NCBI GenBank assembly: GCA_023846275.1
Contig: CM043865.1
Coordinates: forward strand, 35,354,412 to 35,418,411
DNA length: 64,000 bases
Source: Vanilla planifolia
Taxonomy: Eukaryota > Streptophyta > Magnoliopsida > Asparagales > Orchidaceae
Direction of reading: 5' to 3'
Part shown: piece by piece, positions 1-13,100 of the stretch
Position numbering within the stretch: the stretch's first letter is position 1
Layout of the letters: each line of letters opens with the position of its first letter
Position numbers and translations under genes: made by a program
Notes under the pieces: generated by a model
Seen by the model: only the letters and a program-made list of their open reading frames with translations
The model's database searches: none
Told to the model about the DNA's origin: nothing

Positions 1-959
1 ATGTAGATGAACCTTTCTCTTAAGTTGATGATTTGTTGAATACAAGTAAGATTGGGTGTGATATTAAATTATAAATTAAAAATAATAATAGAACCTTGAC
101 ATATAACTAATATGACTTATTTTCATAGTTTTGAAATTTTAAATTATTCGATATTTATTTAAGTGTATAATAAATCAAACATAAACCCTTCACATGGTTT
201 TCAAATCACAGAAAAAATGATAAAGAACTTCTGTAAACACAAACAACATAAAAGACAATGAAAATAAATGTCTATCTTTCATCATACATAACAATCAAGA
301 AATTTTAAATAAGTTATTTTTTTCTCTTTTTTCTCTCATCTAAATTGATCATTTTACTGAACATAAATTGTGTTATATTGTTTACACGGCAAACATTGAA
401 TGCTTTTGTTGAAAACCACACCCAATGAGGACAACTTCAAGGAATAGTTTTCGAAAAATTGTCACGTTTGTCATGTTTTTTGGGTGCTCCATAAATGTTA
501 CCCCACTAATTTGCCATCCTTCTCGTCCTCAATTGAAGTTAAAAGGACAATGTTAACAACCAACTCTCAAATATTTCATACATGAATCATCATATAATTT
601 GATTATATTTTATTTGATATTTTATATGACAATGATTTGATTGATGTTTCATATGCAAAGCATTTTTCAGATGCTCTAAACACACATAATAACGATTGTT
701 TGGAGTGAAGCTTGATGGGAATAAATCATTTTAATCATAAATGAAATTCTCACATGAACCTGACATCTATCTTTTAATTTTTATTTCTAAAAGATTTAAA
801 ATGTCATATTTCAATTTAATTTATGTAATATGCTTTTTCTCTTAGTGATATATTTGCCCTTTGTGATATTTTTGCTTTGAATAAATTAATGGGAGCTCAT
901 TAGGTGCAACGCAGATGTTTGGTCGAACGAAGGAAAACTTCATATTATATCTTTTTCTG
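1..959. other. AT-rich intergenic DNA, no gene seen
   Basis: No coding signal, RNA gene or repeat boundary that I can support. GC is low throughout. Confidence 0.6.
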
Positions 960-2085
960 TAGTCTAAGGTATAAAAAAAAGAGCAGCGAATCTTCTTCGA
1001 TTTTTCCTGCACCTTCTCTGGAAAGATGCTCTCATGATGGCCAACACCGCAATGGTCAGGTTTAAAATCGAGTTTCCTTGATTTTTTTTTTTTCTCTTGA
1101 TTACTGAGTCATATCTAAATTCTAAATTCCATTATAAAATGATAAGTTTTTAAAATAATGAGTAAAATTTTATTATTTTATTTTAATATTTTTAAAATTG
1201 AAAATATTAATTTGATATATATAGATTAAAGATTAGAAAGGTATAACTACCGAATATATTAATATTCAAATTGAGATATTTTTATTAAAAATTTGTATGT
1301 TATCTTAGAGAGTTATTGTTACTCAAATTTCTCATGCTTGACAATCTAAGCAATGCCTTTTAAGAACGTTATAGCATTTAATTCTAATATCGAATGTTAT
1401 TTAATCAAAGTTGTGAATTTTCTATACTAATCATTTGGGCACTTGTATAAGATTATTTCATCTTTGTTTTCCAACAACATACAAGTATTATTGTTTAAAA
1501 TAGTACTCATTTAGTTTACTACAATGTCGATTTAATATTCACATTAGATATGTATGTTAAAGCATATTGGTCAATTTAGTCTAACACACTTTAAAATGCA
1601 ACATTATACTTCTTGCTTTTAATAAAATAGTTTTACTTTAAAGAGAACTTTAACGATTAAGGTGGCTGAGACACTATGATGACTTAACTATGATGCTAAA
1701 GAGCGATGGATATTTGTATTCACTACTAATAATTTTTTCTTTTATTCTCATCCTTATTTATCTTTATGCGTGAATAATTAATTTTAACAGTTTATTAAGG
1801 GATCTAAAATTCATTAAAATATTTTTATTTATTGGCATCATATATTTTCTCATAAATAATATTTTAAAAATACTTTTATTAGTAATTTTTCCTAACAAAC
1901 CAAACCTGGGTTAGTTGATGACATGTATTGTTATAAAAATTTCCATCTCTGCAGAATGGTCAGCACTTTGCTTAGCATCAAAGCCTCTTAAGTAGAAAAG
2001 TTTGAAATGACCACTGCTAATTATTTATAATTATTGAACCAGCCAAGCCGAGGCTTCATCCAGATGATGGAAACACATTTCTTTT
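960..2085 (+). pseudogene. Gene-start-like patch with possible intron, perhaps a decayed gene
   Basis: TATAAAAA at 970-977 is followed by a relatively GC-rich leader and ATGATGGCC at 1034, with reading MMANTAMV and then CAG/GT, a good splice-donor context (cut after 1059). A good acceptor (TTTCCATCTCTGCAG) ends at 1954, and the reading would continue MVSTLLSIKAS and then stop at once. A second higher-GC patch lies at 2040-2080. The nine bases AATGGTCAG occur on both sides, at 1051-1059 and 1955-1963. The peptide looks like the front of an organelle transit peptide, but no mature protein follows. It may be the dead 5' end of a host gene, a non-coding RNA, or chance. I do not recognise a family. 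Confidence 0.22.
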
Positions 2086-3589
2086 CATTTTTATTTTTGC
2101 TTGAGTTTCTTAACTAACCCTATGGTGTGCTATAGAATAATTGAAATAATAGGGTGTGGATTATGAAAGATGTTAATCGATTCTTTGACTAATCTCTAAC
2201 ATAATACATCAGCTGTGCATGAGATTTTGCAAACTGTTGCAAGGCTTATAGTTGTGCAAGTTGGAGAGAAGAGAGAAGATTAGCATATAATTAATTAAGC
2301 TTTGTCTTTATAAATTAAGATTAAAAAAAATCTTAATATTTTTAGGATGGATTGTTTGACTTGTGAGCCAATGGATAAATTGTTTGGTGGAATTTGGTAG
2401 ATTTTTTTTATTAGGTAAGTGACATAGTCCTTCTAGTTAGATAATGTGTATAAATAGGTTTGTTTATTTTTTAAAATAGTTGGTAACATTATGATTGTAT
2501 TATAAGTCTTTTTTAAGTATTACTATACTATAAATTGTACTTAAAATCACCTAAAAATAAACTAATGTTATTTTCACATATTGTCTAAGTAAGATGTGTG
2601 CTTCAGCTAAGTTTTAGAATTTTCACCTCTATTGTTTGAGCATTATTATAGTTTTAAAAAAGTTTCATAATTGATTTCTAAGATCTTTATTCTTCTATAT
2701 TAATTTTTTTTTAATAAAACCATTTCATATTTAATTTCATTTATTTTGTTCTACATTGAAAGAATAGAACAAAACTTATCTCCAAGACTTTAGGTAGATG
2801 AATCTAGAAGTGATAATATAAGAATAAAGATTTATTGAAATAAAGAACTATTGACAAATGCATTAGCATTATATTTTGATATATATATATATATATTACT
2901 GTATCAAGTGATGGTTATATGTGAAAATATATGACAATAAGTTTTATCATTTTTCAACAGTACATTAGTGACTTATTGATATATATGAGATGTATGGTAT
3001 TTTATTAACACCATTATGTTACTTTATTTAATTTATTTTATATTTATTTAATTCTATCACTCTCATTCAAATATTATTTTTTATTCAAATTTATTTATTA
3101 AACATTCTACTTAATATTCATTTTGCTAATATAATAGAACATGCTACCAACATAGAAATGTGACAATGAGTATAACTAAGGAAATAAAATAATAATAAAA
3201 TATGAAAAGTAATAGTATTATCATTTTTTACCTTAGAAATAAATTATGTTCTCACTTTTTATATAATTTGATTATTATGAAAATTAATAGTTAATATAAG
3301 TAAGGTGTGACAAAAATTATCTTTACATAAAAATGTTGATGATAACTTTGCAATTGTTTCCCAAGTAATGGCTTTCTCCATAGCAAAAAAACCACTCCAT
3401 GTGTGGAATTACTTAAATGATCATCACAAAAGATTTACGATGATCATCAAAAATGGCCCAAATTCTTATAATGAAAAGATAATTACTTAAATGATTTCAA
3501 TATATTAGATTAACATAAAAACTTTGTTGAAAATGTAACTATGATATAAATAAAAAATAAAAAATAAAATATATAAGAGAGTGATATCT
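2086..3589. other. AT-rich intergenic DNA
   Basis: Nothing gene-like seen. A short (AT)n run lies at 2880-2896. The right edge grades into the Ty3/Gypsy fossil. Confidence 0.55.
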
Positions 3590-5010
3590 CATGTATATTA
3601 AAGTACTAAATCAAAATGGCTTGTGATTATGTTCATAGATTTCTCAAGCAGTTGTTAAGATATTTTTACACGAGGAAATCGAATATAAGATTTATTTATT
3701 CCTGATCCAAAACCAATATTAAAAGGTTAATATAAAATGCCTCAAGTGGAATTATAATAAGTAAAACTATAAATTAAAAAAATCATTAAATAAATGTTTC
3801 GTCTGTCACCATGTGTCTTCATGGAGACATCTATATTATTTGTGAAATTGAAAGACAATAGTTTATGAATGTGAATTGATTATAAAGAATTAAACAAAAT
3901 TATGATAAAGAATATATATCATTTACCCCAAATTAATGATCTATTTGATCAGCTATATAGTGTAGTTATCTTCTATAAAATTGATATGAGATTAAAGTAG
4001 TACCAATTAAAAGTTAAATAATCTAATAATATCAAGACTTTTATTTGCATAACTTTTAGACATTATGAATTATTGGTGTTGAATTTTAGTTGAACTATTA
4101 CATTAACTATCTGCATAAATCTCATGAATAAAATACTAAGAAATATTTATATTAATTTGTGATCATTTTTGTTGATTAGATTTTGACATATTTAAGGTCT
4201 ATAGAAGAACATAAAAATTATTTATATATTATACTACAAACATTACGAGAAAATCAACTACATACCATATTTTCAAAAATACAAATTTTGGTTATCTCAA
4301 GTTTCATTCTTATAACATATAATGTGCAAAGAGGTGATTTTTGTGGATCCACAACAATCTCAACAATTATGAATTGACTTAACCCATTACAGTGATAGAA
4401 ATATAGAGTTTTTTAAGTTAGGTGAATATTATCAAACATTTATAAAAGGATTTTCTCTAATAGTGATTCATTTAACAAAATTTACATATAAAACAACTAA
4501 ATTCGAATGAGATCAAGCTTGTGAAGAAAGTTTTCAATCTTTAAATGAGAATTTGACTATAGTCCAAATTCTTAACCTATCTAAAGAAAATAAAGGTTAT
4601 CAAATTTTTAGTAATAGATTATATCAAGGATTGGACTATGTATTAAAATAGAATGATGAATTAATTACATATTGATCAATTCAATTAAAATCATTTGATA
4701 TAAACTATGTAATTCATAATTTAGAATTGATAACTATTATTTTTGTATTAAAAAAATTTGGGACATTATTTATATGAAATAAAAAATAAGTTTACATTGA
4801 TCATCAAAGCATAAATTATATTTTTACTTAGAAAGAATAAAATATAAAACAAAAAAAATATTTAAAATAGATTAAAGATTATGATTTGAATATCTTATAT
4901 CACTTAACTTGACAAAAATTATTGATAATATTGTAAGTCACAAAGAAAATATCAATCTAATTTTCTAAATCTCATGTAAGCAAGGTTAATAAGCCTATAA
5001 GATAATATTG
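3590..5010 (+). mobile_element. Ty3/Gypsy pol fossil (reverse transcriptase and RNase H)
   Basis: Scattered across the three forward frames are recognisable pieces, in the right order, of a plant Ty3/Gypsy polyprotein. The pre-RT stretch and the IDYRELNK-like segment lie near 3690-3900, the [12 protein letters not shown]-like segment and KIDMR near 3920-4000, and the LRENQL..FSK-like block near 4230-4290. The connection domain and RNase H-like block (GYQIFS.., then YDLNILYH) run to about 4990. It is broken by many interruptions and no frame stays open, so it is old. I see no convincing LTR pair or gag; edges are approximate. Confidence 0.7.
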
Positions 5011-5639
5011 TTTTATAAAATAAAAAATATAATTTTGTCTAATACATGCAAGGTGATAATCAATTAATGATTAATTATTACATGCCATCACTTAGTCACA
5101 TGATTAAGATTTTTCTTGAGACACAAATGTACACATCATGTTGACATGGTCTTTATATTCCTTACAAGACCATGTAATTGTTATAATGCCTACATACCCT
5201 TTTTTGTAAAGCACTCAACTATAAACACAAGTCACATGTGACATTTTCTATCTATTTTTTGTTTTTGCGACATAATAGACCGACCTTGCTCTTCTTTAAC
5301 TAACATATTTGAAAACATGTGACTTTAAAATTATTACAAGTGATGCTATATAAGTATGTCCTTATAATATGCATGCAAACATGTGCTACCTAATCGAAAA
5401 TAAGAGCTATATGTAACAAACTTTTGTCACCTAACTTGGTCAAGATACTTGTGAACGATCGAAGTGAATACTCTCCTAAGACTCAAAAAGCTACATGCAA
5501 AACATTGACAAAACCTTTTGAAAAGGGGCCAAATAACGTTGACCACACATCGAATGTGATTTATTCCTAATGAGACCGAAAGCATCCAAATATATATTTT
5601 TTTTGTTATATTCTTTTAAGAGTTGGATGGTTCATTTGT
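5011..5639. other. Non-coding stretch following the Gypsy fossil
   Basis: Moderately less AT-rich than the DNA before it. It lies directly downstream of the pol fossil in the same orientation and may include its old 3' part, but I found no TG...CA ends or second copy to prove that. Confidence 0.3.
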
Positions 5640-5910
5640 TTCTATAGAAATTGATACCGTAAGGGGACATGAAAGGAAGGTTCTTATCTGCTTCATTTGT
5701 AAAAGTTTTGAGCTTCGAGAAGGTCCAACCTCAAGAAAAATTCTACGGTTGACCGTTCCTGTGCGTAAGCCTTGACTGAATAAAAAAGGGAAGCTTTTGT
5801 CTTAAGAAGCTTCGACTAATGCTGGCGTGTAACAGTGCCTTATCCGTGAAATCTCGGGCGCACGGGCGCACCGGCGGGGAACCTTCGATAAAGTTAACTA
5901 AGGCTATAGT
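5640..5910. other. Isolated GC-rich island of unknown origin, possible organelle insert
   Basis: About 270 bases with near-balanced composition inside AT-rich DNA, including CGGGCGCACGGGCGCACCGG near 5856. The texture (AAGCTT-rich, balanced, non-coding, no CpG-rich codon pattern) resembles plant mitochondrial intergenic DNA, so a nuclear mitochondrial insert is one reading. A retroelement LTR fragment or a lost gene exon are others. No open frame of note. Confidence 0.3.
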
Positions 5911-7656
5911 TTCGTTTAATTAAATGGTGGTTTTACTTTAAAGAGTAAAGATATATTAAAATATTTATGATTGTGAAGTTTTTTTTTAAAAAAAAAATTC
6001 ATATGTAAATTTTTTTGTTGGTAAAAAAAATCCCTCTCCTATATCATTTTCTTTTTACCTTGTTTTTCATAATTTAATTTATTTTCACCTTATTTTTTTT
6101 TTAATAACCCAGTTTATTATTACTATTATTTTTTAATGATCTAATTTATTGTCAGTGTTATTTTTCTTTTATTTCATCTATCATGGAATAATATAATTGG
6201 AAGAAATCTTATTTTCACTTTCTTATTCTTTTAACTCGCTACTTATTTTTCATGATTCCATTTTTATTTCATTTGCATTATCATTTTTCACTTTTTTCCC
6301 TTATTTTTATTTCTATTTTTTCATTTTTATTAAAATTTTGAAAAATTATACAAATTTTGCACCTATACACACTTGTTTGTGCTTGTGTGTCTTACACTAT
6401 GAAGCTATACAGTTGCATTAAGGGGATTGTCCAAGTGAACGGGCAACCTACCACATGCTTATTGGCTATGACAACATGGTAGGTGGCTGACTGGTGCACG
6501 TGTGCTGCGCGTGCACTTGTTCTTCCCAACATGCGTGTGGGCACTTATCTAGTGCACACTTTGACATGATTGCAGCCTTTTCTTCATGCACAATCCATTG
6601 CACAGCCTTACCCGCTTCATTTTGCATCATCGATTTTGTCCTTTTTGTTTTCTCTCCTCAATTTTTTATTTATTTTGAATTTAATGAGTTTAAAAATGAT
6701 CTCTTAATTATTATTTCATTCTATAATATTTTTCCTTATTAATTCTTTTGTTGCAATACTATCATACCGTATATTCACTAAACCATATCATATGATACGA
6801 GCATGACACTTCCTTTCAAGCTATATAGTCTTTTTCTTAGATAATTCTTTCTTAAGCTAATTGTATTATCCAATAATGCTATCATATAGTATGATAACCA
6901 AAGCTATTTCCTAAGGATTACACCATCTCATTCTTTCTCTCGAACCTTTTCTTCTAATATAATGCGAAATAGTAAGATCCTCACACTAGAACATGAGTAG
7001 AGGCTAACATTAGGAACATTGGTCAAACAACATGTGTGGAGGTGTGGGTGTACATGTAGAAGAGTATAACTTATTAGACTCCCTCTATGTGGAAAAGGCA
7101 CACATGTAGCATTGGCTACCAACTGTGCATGCATTCTACATGTCACAAAGTATGTGTAAGAATAATGCCCATGTGTGTGAACAGTCCCACTGGTGCAACT
7201 ATATAGATGTAAAGGAGTGAGCATGCGCACATGGATAGTCATGGGATTAAGCCAGACTTATAAAATTTGTAATTTTTTGTGAATTTTAGATTTCTATTCT
7301 AAATCATATATTTATTATTTTATAATTAATTATTATATCTATATCTCTATATAAATAAATGATAATGATATATAAAGTAATTCAAAACTTTAAAAATTAA
7401 AAAACTAAGAATCAAAATTTCATGAATTTAGAACCCCTAGAAAAAACCTTTGCAAAATTCAATTTTCTTGTGATAGAAACTCTCTTTTAATTTTTCTTCA
7501 CATTCTTCCTTTGCTCCTCGCCATTATCATGCTTTTACTTTTGATGTTATTACTTTTGTTGTTAAGGTCTCGAGGTGAGAACATCTCGTAGACAGATCAC
7601 CCACAAAAAAACTTTCTTACAGAGTCATACTCTAGTAAATATTCATTAAACTCTAC

Positions 7657-7660
<4 letters not shown>
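5911..7660. other. Non-coding DNA with two patches of higher GC
   Basis: Patches at about 6420-6620 and 6930-7250 are rich in TGTG/CACA-type words and less AT-rich than their surroundings. They hold short open frames on opposite strands, which read as low-complexity Cys/His-rich peptides and match nothing I know. They are probably pieces of decayed repeats. Confidence 0.4.

Positions 7661-7698
<38 letters not shown>
7661..7698. repeat. (AT)19 microsatellite
   Basis: Uninterrupted AT dinucleotide run of 38 bases. Confidence 0.95.
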
Positions 7699-7700
<2 letters not shown>

Positions 7701-10515
7701 TCTTTTCAAAATCAAGATATTAGGTGGCCTAATTGTATAAAAGGTTTGATTATTCAATTATGTATATATTCTATTTAATTCATTGGATGATTTAATCATA
7801 TGAAAATTCAAAACATTCAGTGTAATAGATCTTTTATTCATCAATCCTATAAATAAAATCAATGACAATGATGTATCCCAATAAATAGATGCATTTTCTG
7901 CACTAAAAATTGGATTGAATGCTTTATATATAATAAAATTAGAATTATTAGAAAATCTATATATAGTTAAAGAAACATTTGTGCTTAATAATATAGCTAA
8001 AATTAGTGATAAAGAATTATAGAGGTAATCTAAACTATATTAATTCTTCTTATGATGGCTCACTTGGTTTAAGTCTAAGAGAAATAAGCTAACACTGATC
8101 AGGGGTTAGATGACTCGAGTTTACAAATTAATTTAATTTCAAGTGAAATTGACTCTTAGATATATATTTTAGAAGGTTCAAGATGTTCAAATACATCTAA
8201 AAATACTTATTAATTTTCATTTAGGTGGCATTAATGATTACTTAAAAATTTAGTGGGTTTAAAATTAAAGATTGATTATTTGAAATAATGATAATAACTT
8301 GGTTAAGGTACCAAGCTTTTACTAATAACATCCAAAGTTGATTAAGTATAATAAAATTTTAGCATGGAATATTAACTACATCACACTACCTATTATATAA
8401 GATATTTTCGTAATGGAAAGAACTGCAAATGAGTGTCCATTATATCTAATAATTACAATAAGTAAACAATATATCTCTTGATGCATTTGGTTGATATTTA
8501 TAATATGGTACAATTACTTTTTTATGAAAAATTTGAAACTTTTTTATGAATATAGTATCTACAAAGTGCAAGGTGCATATGTTTTGATATTTGAGGTATT
8601 ATGAAAATTGCGCTTCATAAGTTGTGCTTGGAACTCTTTAATAAGTTATTTATCTAAACTTTTGTTACATAGTCGTACAAGGTTATGCTTATGTAATTCA
8701 TTATTATAAAGTATGCATGGATACATGAGTATGGCACTTGGAAGTAAAAGACAATTAATGTTGGGAATAAAATTTAGCAAATAAAGGTTTGTCAAAGGAA
8801 ATTAAAAAAGAAAAGTGGATTTGCTCAAAAAACATCTATATAATGAACCATGATTTGATTATTTAGGATAAGGTTTTAAGTGGGATACCATTGAGAAATT
8901 GACAAGGGTTCTAATGATCTTAGGGATCTAGGTCAATGAGACTCATGATGGGTATAGTCGAAAGCAAAGAGAGTTTGTAATTGTGCACCTGGAGATGAGA
9001 GAGTTGGCCAAGTAAACTCAATCATTGAAGCTCAAATATTAGAGATGAAAGCCTATATCATAAAAAGATAGGTTTAATCATTTATAAAGGTGAATAGATT
9101 GATCAAAACTAAAAAGACATGAATTTAAGTTTCAAACTAAAAATTCATTTCATTGTATTCTTGATACATAAAGTTTTATTGCTTGCTCTTTTATTATTTT
9201 CAAATAGATATCATATAGAACTAATATATGGTATGTTCTAAAAATATGTAATATTGTGTTAAGATTATGTAAGTTCTGCTTGACGAGTCTATGACAATTG
9301 ACTTAATCTATTTTAGATATATCATTAAAATACATTGATGTGTTTCATAGGACTTTAAGGGAGCAATAAATGAAATTGACATATTAATAGTTTTAGTTAT
9401 TTTTCATTTGCATAACAATGTAAAATGATTAGAATACTTGGGTTATAATTATTGCTACCACAAGATTTAGCAAAATTAGTAATATTTTAGTTTGTTTTAT
9501 TTATTTCATTTTTATTGGTATTATAGGCATAACAATTGATGAGTGTAGAACAGGTGATTACATATCGATGGAAAAGAGAAGACTAATATAGGTCATAACT
9601 TGTGCATCTAGAGATGTAATAATGCTCAACTGTCAAAAATTATCATTAATTTTCTCCCTTTTAGATCAACCAGGACAAAAAAAAATGTTATTTTTTTGTC
9701 ATAAAATGACGACCGAATAACATGGATATTTAACTATCAATCAGTGAAAATTAGCATCCTTGTGGTACTCTTATCTTTCTCATTTTTAACATAATTTTTA
9801 TGTTACATTATAGATTTTTTACCATTCTATCCAATTTTTACGAATAATGTTTTCATAGAAAACTTGGCCACAACTATCAAAGATTTGTGATGATAATCCC
9901 GAGGATTGACTAACATCCAATAATTCTTCATATGAAGCAATAGAAAATCTTGTTATAGAGAATGTTCAAATAGTTTAATAATATCTTTGGTATAGATTAA
10001 AGATCATAAAAATAAGCAATTTACTAATCACAAAAAATAAATAAAATTTATCTCTTTTTTCTCTCTTAATTTCTATCTCATATGAAACTTTTTTTTGGTT
10101 ACTCTTCCTACATGATCTTTTTTAGTAGAGTCTAATTACAATGAAGGCTTTTAGATACATTATTTTAAAATTTTATTTTTATTTTTAATATGTAAACAAG
10201 CATTTGATTAATTAAATTTTGAACTATATTTTTGCAATCTAAAACATTAAGAAATAATAAATGAAAAATAAGAGATGGTTTATATTTAAAAATATTTAAA
10301 AAAATTCTATTTTACTGAAAAATTAAAAAAAGCATTTTAATCATTTCATTAAATATTTGCCTATTACATATTTATCATATATATAACTTTTTAACATAAT
10401 TTCTTAATATTTTTTAATTCAATTTTTATTAGTTAACTTATAATTATTAATTAATTTAACATTCAACCATATTTATATTAAAAGTAATCCAAGTAATATC
10501 CGTAAGACATGAATA

Positions 10516-10517
<2 letters not shown>
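7699..10517. other. AT-rich intergenic DNA
   Basis: No supported gene, RNA gene or mobile-element core. 8540-9100 has slightly higher GC, without a recognisable protein match in any frame. Confidence 0.5.

Positions 10518-10561
<44 letters not shown>
10518..10561. repeat. (AT)22 microsatellite
   Basis: Uninterrupted run of 44 bases. It produces the YIYIYI peptide in a spurious minus-strand frame. Confidence 0.95.
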
Positions 10562-10563
<2 letters not shown>

Positions 10564-12864
10564 TGTTAACGCTCCCAAGAAAACATTTTGCAAACCTGTG
10601 GAATGCATGCGAAGGTAAATGAAGCCTTTAAGAAACACGTGTCACTTTCGACGGTGAGATTGCAAAAGAAAAAAATTCTAACCCGAATAAAAGGTTCTGA
10701 TTTATTAATTTTACTGGTCTATTTTTCTCACAAAACATAGGTGCTGACACTTAAAGGAAGGTTCATGAACCCAACGTTTTGAACTTTAGCAAATGTAGAT
10801 TGAGACCAATAACAATTTTAAAATAGAAAAAGGATAATTCATATATATTAATTGAAATTATTTATTTATATTTTAATCAAATGTATTTTCAATAAATTAT
10901 AAGGGCCCTTTTAGGGGAGATTCATGAACCCATGGATACGTAATGAGTTCTGTATCTAAGCTCACACTGATTGAGGTCATTATCGTGTATAAAACAAATT
11001 AAAAATAAGAAAACTCTTTATGTTCCTTTCAATAAAAAGTAGGGTAGGTGTTAGAGGAAATAGGTTTAATTTTATAGTAACATTCTTTTTTTTTTTCCTA
11101 TTAATTTATTTTATATTACTTTTCCCAAATTGCCTACCTTCTCTTGGCTCAAATTTGAATATGATATGCATGGAAATAGGCATATGTGGTTTTATAGAAA
11201 TATGTAATGTTTAGATGTTGGTTTTATCTTTTAGAAAATTTCATTTAGCTTGAAAAATGATTTGGGTAATTGATTTTTGAAAGTTAATATTTTTTAAACA
11301 TAAGATTTGATTTCTAAAACTCAAGTTTATATATTTATTTATTAAAAAAAATAAAAAGCATCACCATGGATGATGCTATGTTTAGTTTGTTCATGGTTTG
11401 CATTGATATTTTTTGCTTTCTTGCACATTTAATTAAAAATTAGTAATAACCAAGGTTAGTATTATCTCTTCAATTGCCTAGTTTCATATCCTATCATTGG
11501 AATAACTTTTAAAGAAGTAAATAAAAACAATTCATCAAATTAGAAATGTGATTAAGAGTCACAATTTTTCTAAATATCAAAGATTGTGCAAAGTTTAGAT
11601 TGAATTTTAATTTCAATCAAAATGATAAAACTAAACAATGAGTCAAATTTAACTCATGTCATATTATGAACTAATTTTCGACATTTTATATGTGAGTGAA
11701 TGAATTTTTCAATTTATAATATCAAATATTATTAAATTTAATATGAATATGTTTAAAATTGATTTGTGATTAGGAACTTGAATGAAGAATAAATAATAAA
11801 TAAAAAAATCAAATATGTCTTCCTCAAATAAAATTTAAGTATTGATCAACAAATTTTCACTTGCTACGTAGCTAATTAATTGCTTTTAACTACCATTGCT
11901 CATTGTTGGCCATCGAGACGATCGCCATTGACTTTACTTTTTCTTGTTGAAATTAATCAATATTATTGACTATGCTTCTATTGCTATGTCCTCTAGCCAC
12001 CTACATTGCCACATATCAACAACCATTGCTATTATAAATTGTCGCAAACACACATATAGATCATTGTGATGGTTGTCTCAATCACATAACATCAACCATT
12101 TTCACCAAGAGGCATTTGTTTAAGTTTGTCTTTATTATGTAAGGATTAATTTGACATATTTTTTGTGCTTTTGAAAATAGTTCTTTGAAAAAAACAAAGC
12201 ATTAAAATTTGTTTATTTTGGTTATATAAATAATTTTTTTGTGAAAATTTCTTCAATTTTATTCTATTTTTTTTCTTTTTATTTTGTGGTTGCAAACTTC
12301 AATGTTTTGCCCAAAGAAAAAAAAATAAAAGATAAAAAAGAATAAAAAAATATAAAATATGTTTTTTTTTAATTTGAGAATACATATATATATATTCTCA
12401 TTTTATCATGCAATTTTGATTTGACATTGTTGTCTCCATCACAAATTTTGACAAATGTTGTTGAAAATTGCTTCCTTTCAACCATTACTTACTGCCCTTG
12501 TAAGCATCTTTGCCTTCACATGTAATTGTTTTCAAGTAATAAGCATTAGATGATGTCCCAATTGTGGATTCAATAGATAATGAATAGTTCATAAGTACAA
12601 AATAAATTGTCATATATTAAAAATACAAAGATATTATTTAGTCTATATATTTCTGATCATGGTCTAAAAATATTTATATATTTTTTAAGATAAAACATGT
12701 TTCATGAAGAGGTATTATACATTTACATAATAAAGGCGATATCTACTATCATATAGTGTGAGTTGAGTATAAACCAAGTTTAGTTGGTTATTAACATTTG
12801 AGAATCAAAGAGAAAAGAATGATCATTGAGAAAAATAAGAAATGATTCTTGATAAACTTATATC
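10562..12864. other. AT-rich intergenic DNA
   Basis: A short patch just after the microsatellite (10562-10660) carries a perfect CACGTG G-box core near 10636, but no gene follows it on either strand that I can support. Confidence 0.45.
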
Positions 12865-13100
12865 ATACAGGTACAAAGATAAATAACCTTAGTATGATAA
12901 AATCAAATTATGAAAAAAATCCATTAAAAAATTTGACTTTATCGACAATGATGAACATTTGCTAAAGTTGAGACAAACTTGTAAATATACAGGTACAAAG
13001 ATAAATAATCTTAGTGTGATAAATCGAGTTATGACAAAAATCCATCAAACAATCCTACTTTGTCAACAACAATGAATATCTAGTTAAGTTGCATGTATGT
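12865..13100 (+). repeat. Tandem duplication, period 122 bp, two copies
   Basis: The unit beginning ACAGGTACAAAGATAAATAA at 12867 recurs at 12989 and the similarity continues for most of the unit (ATCCATNAAA, TTATCNACAA and GATGAA blocks in the same order). The copies are diverged by substitutions and small indels. It is not part of any element I recognise. Confidence 0.85.

Noticed and set aside
1060-1954. Mutator-like insertion suggested by the flanking AATGGTCAG nonamers
   Set aside because: The two ends show no terminal inverted repeats; an intron explains the signals as well.
6494-7242. Cys/His-rich short frames on both strands
   Set aside because: Low-complexity TGTG/CACA words explain the residues; no spacing like a zinc finger.
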